A DNA stretch of 21,229 nt from Leptospira ainazelensis (GTDB lineage: Bacteria > Spirochaetota > Leptospiria > Leptospirales > Leptospiraceae): NCBI RefSeq assembly GCF_016918785.1, contig NZ_JAFFPT010000037.1, positions 1-21,229 on the forward strand. The letters run 5' to 3'. The notes under the pieces were generated by a model. The model made no database searches and was not told the DNA's origin. It worked only from the letters and a program-made list of their open reading frames with translations. Positions 8,659 to 21,229 of the stretch are shown here, in pieces; position 1 is the first letter of the stretch, and each line of letters opens with the position of its first letter. The position numbers were made by a program, and so were the translations under genes.

Positions 8659-10806
8659 ATGTTTCAGCGAAAAATTCAATTCTTTGCAACCGTTCTTTTT
8701 TTGAGCCTGGTCTCCTTTCCCTTGTTTGGGATCGACCTAGTTCAGCTCGAGGACTCGTCGGTCGGTAAGGAAGAATCTCTCGAATTTTTTGCGGATGAAA
8801 ACGGCGTTTTGAGTTTTTCACAGATTCGAAGTCTGGCAGAAAAAGGAAAGTTTTCGGTTTCCAATTCGGGTTTTTTGGGATATTCAAAGGCTTCGATTTG
8901 GGTTCGAGTTCGAGTGGAGAATTCTTCCAAAATTCCGATTCGATGGATTGTGGAATATCAGTTTCCCAACGTCGATCTTATCGAATACTACGACGAAAAA
9001 AAAGGAGAAACTCCGTTTTACCGCGCCGGAGATTCGATTCCTTTCGCGGTGAGACCCGTTCAAAATAGAACTCCTGCGTTTCCTTCCGTCGGACTTCCGA
9101 ATTCTAAAAAAGATATCTTTTTAAAAATTCAATCTACTTCTCGGATTCAAATCGCGTTTCGATACTATAGCGCTTTGGGATATTATAATAAAGTAATTTA
9201 TGAACAGCTTTTATTCGGTCTTTTTTTCGGTTCAATGTTGATTCTTGTTTTTTATAATCTTCTTCTTTTTGTTTATACCAAGGAGAAGAATTATTTTTTC
9301 TTTTCGATTTATATTTTAGGTTTTTCTTTTTTTCAGTTTGTTTTGGAAGGTTTCGGATTTCAAGTCCTTTGGCCGAACGCGGTGGTTTGGACCGGTCCGA
9401 GTGTTCCATTCTTCTTTTTGATTTGTCTTTCTTTGATGTGTTTGTTTGTAAATATATATTTGGATTTAAAAAACCGCGCCAAAAATTCGTATCGTTTTTT
9501 TAAATCCTCTCAGATTCTCTTTTTGGTCCTTGCAACGATTTCTCTGTGGATTCCTCCGAAATTCAGCATTTTTTTCGGTTTGTTTTTATCTTGTATTTGC
9601 GTAATTCTTCTTTTTATAAACGGCGTTCGGAGCATTTTTTGGAATCAAGGCAGCGCCTTTTATTTTCTTTTTGCATGGGCGGTTTTGGGCGGAGGCGCGA
9701 TTCTTTTTTTGTTTCTACAAAGCGGTTGGATTCCAAATTGGGGTTTTCGTTTTTGGATCGTAGAATTGGTTTCGATTCTCCATGTAGTTTTAATGGGGTT
9801 GGGGCTTGCGGATCGTGTTAAGGTCTTGTCTCGGGTTCTTTCTTCTAAAATTGACGAACTCGAATCCACAAAACTCGTTGCTGAACATTCCGAAAAAAGA
9901 TTTAGAAATCTTTTTGAGGAATCGGAAGAGTTTTTGTTTACGATGGACACGGATGGAAGAATCCGAAGCGCGAATAAATCCCTGGGCCGTCTTTTAGGTT
10001 TTGATCCTGAAGAAGTGATCGGTTGGAATTTTCTGGATTTGATTTATGTTCAGAGCGGTGTGGAAACTTCTTTTCCTAAAATTCTCGCTCAGGAAAAGAT
10101 CGACGAACTTTTACGCCGCGGAAAAAGTTCAGAGTTCACGGTTGAGTTTCGGCAGAAATACGTTTTAGAACCGAGACAAATCCGCGTCCGTCTTCAGCTT
10201 TTGGATTTAGGTGAAAAAAAAGGAATATTAGGAAAAGCTTATGAGCTAAACGAGGATATTCTTTCCAAGTTTATCGTCAGCGAATCCATGCATTTTACGT
10301 TAAATAATTATCTGAGAAACGCTGATCTTTTAAGCCGTCTTTTAACGGTGAATCTTTCCTCATTCGTCGGAACCGAGATCATCATTGCGATTCGTACCTG
10401 TATCCGGGAAATCATCATCAATTCGATTGAACACGGGAATCTTGCGATCAGCTTTGACGAAAAAACCGAAGCGCTAGCGGAAGGTCGTTATCTGGAATTT
10501 ATTCAGAAACGTCAAAAGGAACCGTTTTATAACTATCGAACGGTAAAAGTCTCTTATTCTTTAAACGCAAGAAGGATCGGCTTTTTGATCTCCGACGAAG
10601 GAGAGGGTTTCGATTCTAAAAAAATTCTAAACTTGGATATCGAGAAGCTGAACGAGACGAGTCTGACTCACGGGCGAGGGATCGTGATGACCCGGAGGGT
10701 TTTTGATATCGTTCGGTTTAACGAAAAGGGAAACAAGGTTCTTTTGATCAAGTATCTCAAAAAACCGCTTCGTTATAAAAGGGAAAAAACTTCTTTTGAC
10801 GTTTGA
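8659..10806 (+). CDS. Membrane sensor: 7TMR-DISM, PAS and RsbW-like ATPase domains
   Basis: The protein has 715 residues. A signal peptide (about 1-24) is followed by an extracytoplasmic beta-rich domain (about 30-170) of the 7TMR-DISM extracellular type, then seven closely spaced hydrophobic segments (about 180-390), a short coiled linker, a PAS domain starting near Phe415, and a C-terminal GHKL ATPase domain. In the ATPase, the N-box is Asn588...Glu591-His-Gly-Asn594, the G1 box is Asp646-Glu-Gly-Glu-Gly650, and the G2 box is His671-Gly-Arg-Gly674. No HisKA-type His box is seen, so it resembles anti-sigma-factor serine kinases more than a classical histidine kinase. The ligand sensed and its partner are unknown. 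It starts 58 bases after the oxygenase gene and converges with the barrel gene across the tandem array. Confidence 0.85.
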   Translation: MFQRKIQFFATVLFLSLVSFPLFGIDLVQLEDSSVGKEESLEFFADENGVLSFSQIRSLAEKGKFSVSNSGFLGYSKASIWVRVRVENSSKIPIRWIVEYQFPNVDLIEYYDEKKGETPFYRAGDSIPFAVRPVQNRTPAFPSVGLPNSKKDIFLKIQSTSRIQIAFRYYSALGYYNKVIYEQLLFGLFFGSMLILVFYNLLLFVYTKEKNYFFFSIYILGFSFFQFVLEGFGFQVLWPNAVVWTGPSVPFFFLICLSLMCLFVNIYLDLKNRAKNSYRFFKSSQILFLVLATISLWIPPKFSIFFGLFLSCICVILLFINGVRSIFWNQGSAFYFLFAWAVLGGGAILFLFLQSGWIPNWGFRFWIVELVSILHVVLMGLGLADRVKVLSRVLSSKIDELESTKLVAEHSEKRFRNLFEESEEFLFTMDTDGRIRSANKSLGRLLGFDPEEVIGWNFLDLIYVQSGVETSFPKILAQEKIDELLRRGKSSEFTVEFRQKYVLEPRQIRVRLQLLDLGEKKGILGKAYELNEDILSKFIVSESMHFTLNNYLRNADLLSRLLTVNLSSFVGTEIIIAIRTCIREIIINSIEHGNLAISFDEKTEALAEGRYLEFIQKRQKEPFYNYRTVKVSYSLNARRIGFLISDEGEGFDSKKILNLDIEKLNETSLTHGRGIVMTRRVFDIVRFNEKGNKVLLIKYLKKPLRYKREKTSFDV

Positions 10807-10827
10807 GTTTTTTGCGGGAAGTTTTGT

Positions 10828-11311
10828 CGGAGAATTGTTCAACTGTGGGAACTCTCACAAAAAGGCTAAAACTTCCACGAACGATTCTTCAACTGTGGGA
10901 ACTCTCACAAAAAGGCTAAAACTTCCACGAACGATTCTTAAAACGTGGGAACTCTCACAAAAAAACTAAAACTTCCACGGACGATTTTTCAACTGTGGGA
11001 ACTCTCACAAAAAAGCTAAAACTTCCACGGACGATTCTTAAAACGTGGGAACTCTCACAAAAAACTAAAACTTCTACGGACGATTCTTCAACTGTGGGAA
11101 CTCTCACAAAAAGGCTAAAACTTCCACGGACGATTCTTCAACTGTGGGAACTCTCACAAAAAAACTAAAACTTCCGCGGACGATTTTTAAAACGTGGGAA
11201 CTCTCACAAAAAACTAAAACTTCCGCGGACGATTCTTAAAACGTGGGAACTCTCACAAAAAACTAAAACTTCCACGGACGATTCTTCAACTGTGGGAACT
11301 CTCACAAAAAA

Positions 11312-11325
<14 letters not shown>
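10828..11325. repeat. Tandem array: ten units of 49-50 bp with an invariant palindromic core
   Basis: The 19-base core GTGGGAACTCTCACAAAAA starts at 10845, 10895, 10945, 10995, 11045, 11094, 11144, 11194, 11243 and 11292 and is identical in all ten. The remainder of each unit reads roughly CTAAAACTTCCACGGACGAT followed by one of two endings, TTCAACT or TTAAAAC, mixed irregularly along the array. A degraded partial unit lies at 10828-10844. The last unit is cut short by the 3' end of the barrel gene. The array fills the gap between two convergent genes (10807-11311) and has no ORF, since its period is not a multiple of three. It is a minisatellite (VNTR-like) built on the same palindrome family found elsewhere in the window. 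Confidence 0.95.
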
Positions 11326-12215
<890 letters not shown>

Positions 12216-12266
12216 CTAGCAAGGACTTCCAAAAAAAGCGGATTTTCTTTCATATCGGGTGGGACC

Positions 12267-14498
<2,232 letters not shown>

Positions 14499-14516
14499 AT
14501 GCAACCTTTGGAAAAC

Positions 14517-14595
14517 CGTGGGAACTCTTACGATTCCGGGAAATTTAGGAACTCACACGGATTCGTGCGATCTTGAAAATGTAGGAACTCATACA
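14517..14595 (+). repeat. Three degenerate palindromes before the DUF971 gene
   Basis: Three copies of the palindrome family lie in the 99-base gap after the fusion gene: CGTGGGAACTCTTACG (14517-14532), TTTAGGAACTCACACG (14544-14559) and TGTAGGAACTCATACA (14580-14595). Their GGAACTC cores are 27 and 36 bases apart. The third ends three bases before the next start codon, and its AGGA is the only Shine-Dalgarno candidate for that gene. They look like diverged relatives of the 10845-11320 array. Confidence 0.65.
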
Positions 14596-14597
14596 AA

Positions 14598-14927
14598 ATG
14601 ACTCAACTCAGTTTAAAGGCGACCACACCCGATCTCATCGACTTTGATGATACGACTCTGAAGATTACCTGGAAGGACGGGGTCACTTCCGTTTATGATC
14701 TTTTGGACTTGAGAAAACGTTGTCCTTGTGTCGTCTGCAAGGGCGGGCACGGCGGAAAAGTAGGAACTACCACCGGAGGAATTCAAAAGATTTCTCTCTA
14801 CAGCGTTAACAAAGTAGGCCGTTACGCGATCAATCCCGTCTGGAGCGACAATCACCAAACGGGAATTTACTCCTTTGATTCCCTGAGAATGCTGGCTGAT
14901 GGACTCGGAGGCGATCTCACTCTCTGA
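14598..14927 (+). CDS. DUF971 (GBBH-like N-terminal domain) protein
   Basis: This 109-residue soluble protein is a stand-alone DUF971 domain, the fold found at the N-terminus of gamma-butyrobetaine hydroxylases. Visible family marks are Asp-Leu-Arg-Lys-Arg-Cys-Pro-Cys-Val-Val-Cys (about residues 37-47), a putative metal-binding Cys cluster, and Trp-Ser-Asp-Asn-His-Gln-Thr-Gly-Ile-Tyr-Ser (about 82-92), which supplies a conserved His. Such single-domain proteins often sit near iron-sulfur assembly or Mrp/ApbC genes, but no such neighbour is seen here and the role is unknown. The ribosome site lies within a family palindrome (14580-14595). A terminator overlapping its stop codon separates it from the flagellar operon. 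Confidence 0.88.
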   Translation: MTQLSLKATTPDLIDFDDTTLKITWKDGVTSVYDLLDLRKRCPCVVCKGGHGGKVGTTTGGIQKISLYSVNKVGRYAINPVWSDNHQTGIYSFDSLRMLADGLGGDLTL

Positions 14928-14943
14928 AAGAGAGCTTTTTTTT
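14920..14943 (+). terminator. Intrinsic terminator overlapping the DUF971 stop codon
   Basis: A CTCTCT/AGAGAG stem with a GAA loop is followed by C and eight T's. The stem begins in the last codons of the gene and contains its TGA. A second hairpin (GGGTT/AACCC, 14951-14965) follows without a T-run. Confidence 0.7.
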
Positions 14944-15015
14944 AGAAAAAGGGTTGTTTTAACCCGAAAACCCAGTGGAATCCAGTGAGGGAGAAAAAAA
15001 TGAGGTGACAAAAAC

Positions 15016-16927
<1,912 letters not shown>

Positions 16928-16959
16928 TCCAAGGCTTAAGTTTTAGGGAAATTTTTCAG

Positions 16960-17756
16960 GTGAAAATGAGACATAAAAAAATTATAAAGAACGTAACTTG
17001 GATACTCCTGTTTGTGATAGGATTGTCCGCCGGTTCTTTTTTCACTTTGGAAGCCCAGTCTTCGGGGACAAGAATCCCGATTCCCAATCTGAATATCAAC
17101 GTGAACGAAGCGAAGAGCCCAAGAGAGACGAGTCTTTCTCTGATGGTTCTTTTTCTTGTGACGATTCTTTCTCTCGCCCCCGCGATCGTGATGTCTTTGA
17201 CTTCATTTACAAAGATTGTGATCGTTTTGGATTTTGTGAGGAGGGCGCTTTCGATTCAGAACCTTCCGCCTAACCAGGTGATGATGGGCCTCGCTCTTTT
17301 TATGACCTTCTTTATCATGGCTCCGACTCTGAACGTCGTGAACGAAAGGGCTTTAACTCCCTATCTCGAAGGGAAGATCGACACGAACGCCTTTTTTGAA
17401 AAAGGAATGGTTCCGATCCGAGAGTTTATGATGCGTCAGATCGGAACTTCCGGAGCAAAGGACGTCGCGCTTTTTTTAAAAATCGGAAAAGTGGAAAAGG
17501 TAGAATCCTTTGACGACGTTCCTTCCTACGTTTTGATTCCTGCGTTTATGTTAAGCGAAATCAAAAAAGCATTTTGGATCGGGATCATCATTTTTATTCC
17601 GTTTATCGTGATCGACCTCGTAGTCGCTTCCGCTCTTCTTTCTATGGGTTTGATGATGCTTCCACCCGTGATGGTGAGTCTTCCATTTAAACTGATTCTT
17701 TTCGTCCTTGTGGACGGTTGGAATCTGATCGTCTACGAACTCGTAAGGAGTTATAA

Positions 17757-17760
<4 letters not shown>
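16960..17760 (+). CDS. fliP: Flagellar export gate protein FliP
   Basis: The protein has 266 residues from the GTG at 16960; an ATG two codons later (16966) with AGGTGA upstream is equally possible. It has a cleavable signal peptide (ending Leu-Glu-Ala-Gln), as is known for FliP. The family core follows: [18 protein letters not shown], a periplasmic loop with Arg-Glu-Phe-Met, and the C-terminal Ala-Phe-Met-Leu-Ser-Glu-Ile-Lys plus Met-Met-Leu-Pro-Pro-Val signatures. Five FliP subunits with FliQ and FliR form the entry pore of the flagellar type III export machine. Its stop overlaps the fliQ start (ATGA). Confidence 0.95.
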
Positions 17761-18020
<260 letters not shown>

Positions 18021-18026
18021 AATAGT

Positions 18027-18809
18027 ATGGAATACTTTATCAATCATTTTCAAGTTTTCCTTCTCATCCTTTCCAGGTTGATGGGACTTTTGTCGGTTGC
18101 GCCGATCTTCTCTTATCCTTCGATCAGCGTTCCTCAGAAGATGATTTTTTCCTTTTTGGTTTCAGTGATTCTTTTTCCCGTAACGGCCGGATTCTTACCT
18201 CCAGTTCCCGGAGATATGGGGAGTTATGGTCTTGTGGTGATTGGGGAGGCTCTGATCGGCGTTCTTCTTGGATTTTTGATCAGCTTGATCTTTGCTTCTT
18301 TTCAGATGGCCGGCGAATTTTTTAACGTTCAGCTGGGTTTCGGTTATGCGGAGATTTTGGATCCGGTGACTCAGACGAGTTTACCCGTGATCAGCACGTT
18401 AAAGAATCTTCTCGGGATGGTTCTCTTTTTAACGTTAGGCGCGTATAGGATCATGTTTGAGAGCCTAGCTTATTCTTTTGAAAAGATTCAAGTGCTTAAC
18501 TTTGCTCCGGAGATTCAAAATGGAATCTACAAAGCGATCGAAGACGCCGTGGGCGCGATGTTTCTGGTAGCGTTTAAACTTTCTCTTCCCGTTTTGGGAA
18601 TTATTCTTTTGGTGACCGTCTCCGAGGCTCTTATGGGGAAGGCGGCGCCCCAGTTGAATATTCTTCAGCTTTCCTTTCCGATCAAAGTTACGATCGGATT
18701 GATTGTGATGATCTTTATCATTCCCTATCTTGTCTCTCAGATGGGAGCGGCGTTCGATTTGTCATTTGATAAATTGAATCTCATGCTCCAAGAGTGGCCA
18801 CAACAATGA
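18027..18809 (+). CDS. fliR: Flagellar export gate protein FliR
   Basis: This 260-residue protein has about six hydrophobic spans and FliR marks, including Arg-Leu-Met-Gly near the N-terminus, Gly-Glu-Ala-Leu-Ile-Gly, the Gln-Met-Ala-Gly-Glu-Phe motif, and Ala-Pro-Gln-Leu-Asn-Ile near the C-terminal end. One FliR closes the FliP5-FliQ4-FliR1 export gate. The ribosome site is weak, which suggests coupling to fliQ translation. Unlike the other gene pairs in the operon, fliR and flhB are separated by 178 bases, almost all taken up by the second 159-bp element. Confidence 0.95.
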   Translation: MEYFINHFQVFLLILSRLMGLLSVAPIFSYPSISVPQKMIFSFLVSVILFPVTAGFLPPVPGDMGSYGLVVIGEALIGVLLGFLISLIFASFQMAGEFFNVQLGFGYAEILDPVTQTSLPVISTLKNLLGMVLFLTLGAYRIMFESLAYSFEKIQVLNFAPEIQNGIYKAIEDAVGAMFLVAFKLSLPVLGIILLVTVSEALMGKAAPQLNILQLSFPIKVTIGLIVMIFIIPYLVSQMGAAFDLSFDKLNLMLQEWPQQ

Positions 18810-18829
18810 GGAGAATGTTTTTGGAAATC

Positions 18830-18988
18830 TGTGGTAGTTCCTACTTTTTCCGTAAAGCCATGATTTCCCCACCCTCGTTGGGTGGTGGAGGCGGGCTGGC
18901 GGGAAGAATCGCGAGATTTTTCTCTATCACAAAAACGCCATTCTTTCAAGAAGAATTTTCCTCCGCCAATTTTGTAGGAGTTCCGACA
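18830..18988 (-). repeat. 159-bp dispersed element with palindromic ends, copy 2 (inverted)
   Basis: The reverse complement aligns over its full length with 24-182 and has the same length. One end is TGTAGGAGTTCCGACA (18973-18988), two substitutions from the perfect palindrome of copy 1. The other end is TGTGGTAGTTCCTACT (18830-18845), 13 of 16 positions matching the same consensus. The internal hairpin has CCACCC/GGGTGG arms (18869-18885). It lies inside the flagellar operon and its last base is the A of the flhB start codon. It separates fliR from flhB without breaking either gene. Confidence 0.7.
18976..18980 (+). promoter_or_regulatory. flhB Shine-Dalgarno embedded in the element's palindrome
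   Basis: AGGAG lies seven bases before the ATG at 18988, an ideal spacing. Both the AGGAG and the first base of the ATG belong to the terminal palindrome of copy 2. In RNA, the arm TGTAGGA could pair with TTCCGACA and hide the site. Confidence 0.7.
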
Positions 18989-20178
18989 TGCTCCTAAGGA
19001 TTCTCCTTTTTGTTTTCGATTTTTTAAACATAAAAACTTTAAAACCGTTTTTACTTTACGAGTCTCTTTCGATTTCGCCTAACGCGTCCGACTTCAGAAT
19101 CGATCTCCAGCTCTTTGCCGCCGAGGACGAAGGTAGAACGGAACCAGGTTCCGAACGAAGAAGGAGGGAAGAGCGCGAAAAAGGAAACGTCCCAAAATCC
19201 CCGGAGCTTCCAGCTGCCGTCGTTCTCCTCGCGGGAGTGGTCCTTGTCTATCTCATGGGAGAATATTTTTTCATGAGGACGTTTTACATTCTTCGCAAAT
19301 ACATCCACGGTGTCGGACAACGCACCGATATCAGTTCCGAATCGGTGACCGAACTCTTAAAAAATGCATCGACCGATCTTTTTACTCTTCTCTGGCCTCT
19401 TCTCGGGATCACGTTAGTCGGCGCTATTATCGGAAACGTGGCACAGGTCGGCTTTATGTTCGCGCCGCGCGCCTTGAGTTTTAACTTCAGCCGGGTTCGG
19501 CCCAATTTTAAAAAAGTCCTCCCGACACGTCAGACACTCTTTAACCTTGCAAAGTCTTTGGCAAAGGTCGGGCTTATCGGTTGGGTTTCCTATATTATCA
19601 TCAGCCGCGATTTTTTTCCGATTCTTCTTTCGGGAGAAATGGGTTTGGAACAAGCGGTCGCGCTTGTTATGAGCACGTCCTTTAAGATCTTTCTTTTTGT
19701 GGGAATCATCCTTCTGGCAATCAGCGTCGTTGACTACTTATACCAAAGATACGAATATGAAGAATCCCTAAAGATGACTCCTTCCGAAGCAAAAAGAGAA
19801 GCCAAAGAATCGGACGGGGACCGTTCCCTCCAGGCGAGAAGAAGGCAACTCGCAAGAGATATGATGAACAAACGCAAGATGCTCGCGAAAGTTCCGGATG
19901 CGGACGTAGTCATCACCAATCCGACTCATTTTGCGGTCGCTTTGGAATACAAACCTGGAATTCACAAAGCTCCGATCGTCATCGCCAAAGGTGTCGACGA
20001 CTTTGCGCTTCTTATCATCCGCATCGCGAGGGAGAACGGGGTGCCTACGATCGAGGATCGCCTTCAGGCAAGAGGACTTTACGAAGAAGTGGAACTCGGC
20101 GCGGAGGTTCCACAACAATTCTATCGCGCGATCGCAACCATTCTCTCCCGTCTTGAATCTTTCCGGAGAGCTGTGTAA
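18988..20178 (+). CDS. flhB: Flagellar export switch protein FlhB
   Basis: The protein has 396 residues. After an unusual hydrophobic leader (about 1-42) come the typical charged region ([14 protein letters not shown]), four membrane spans, and the cytoplasmic FlhBC domain with the self-cleaving Asn311-Pro-Thr-His314. FlhB selects export substrates, switching from rod/hook to filament proteins after cleavage. FlhB usually starts just before the charged region, but there is no ATG, GTG or TTG codon in frame between 18988 and that region, so the leader appears to be translated. The start ATG and its ribosome site come from the upstream repeat element. flhA starts ten bases after the stop. Confidence 0.93.
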   Translation: MLLRILLFVFDFLNIKTLKPFLLYESLSISPNASDFRIDLQLFAAEDEGRTEPGSERRRREEREKGNVPKSPELPAAVVLLAGVVLVYLMGEYFFMRTFYILRKYIHGVGQRTDISSESVTELLKNASTDLFTLLWPLLGITLVGAIIGNVAQVGFMFAPRALSFNFSRVRPNFKKVLPTRQTLFNLAKSLAKVGLIGWVSYIIISRDFFPILLSGEMGLEQAVALVMSTSFKIFLFVGIILLAISVVDYLYQRYEYEESLKMTPSEAKREAKESDGDRSLQARRRQLARDMMNKRKMLAKVPDADVVITNPTHFAVALEYKPGIHKAPIVIAKGVDDFALLIIRIARENGVPTIEDRLQARGLYEEVELGAEVPQQFYRAIATILSRLESFRRAV

Positions 20179-20187
20179 GAGGAAACT

Positions 20188-21229
<1,042 letters not shown>

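Overview
The window reads as chromosomal DNA of a spirochaete of the genus Leptospira. The grounds are: a flagellar export operon in the order fliY-fliO-fliP-fliQ-fliR-flhB-flhA; several signal peptides ending in a Leu-Glu-Ala-Gln motif; many small lipoproteins with loose Leptospira-type lipoboxes; a 7TM sensor joined to an RsbW-like ATPase; and intergenic space full of short palindromes. Base composition looks mid-40s % GC by eye, higher than I would expect for L. interrogans. The species is not resolved.

Layout. 1-316 has no gene. It holds a 159-bp element with palindromic ends and a terminator for the minus-strand lipoprotein gene that follows. 317-4039 contains that lipoprotein, a plus-strand M3 oligopeptidase, a small unknown protein and a glutathione S-transferase. 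4260-6457 is a tight cluster of three different lipoprotein genes ending in a strong terminator. 6614-8600 pairs a short-chain dehydrogenase with a membrane di-iron (sterol desaturase-type) oxygenase. 8659-10806 is a large membrane sensor with a PAS and an anti-sigma-type ATPase domain. It converges with a minus-strand outer-membrane beta-barrel gene (11312-12202). The gap between them is filled by ten copies of a 49-50 bp tandem repeat whose last unit runs into the barrel gene's stop codon.

Divergent from the barrel gene is the most unusual gene here: a single ORF (12267-14498) joining an AGCS-type Na+/amino-acid symporter domain to a complete phosphatidylserine decarboxylase. A small DUF971 protein follows, and then the flagellar operon fills the window to its end, with flhA cut off by the edge. 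The flagellar genes encode a switch component (FliY) and six parts of the flagellar type III export apparatus, mostly overlapping or closely spaced.

Between fliR and flhB lies a second, inverted copy of the 159-bp element. Its terminal palindrome supplies the Shine-Dalgarno sequence of flhB, and its last base is the A of the flhB ATG. Related palindromes (consensus TGTAGGAGTTCCTACA or TGTGGGAACTCTCACA) also lie directly at the ribosome-binding regions of the DUF971 gene and fliY, and form the invariant core of the tandem array. This palindrome family and the transporter-decarboxylase fusion are the two things I would look at first.
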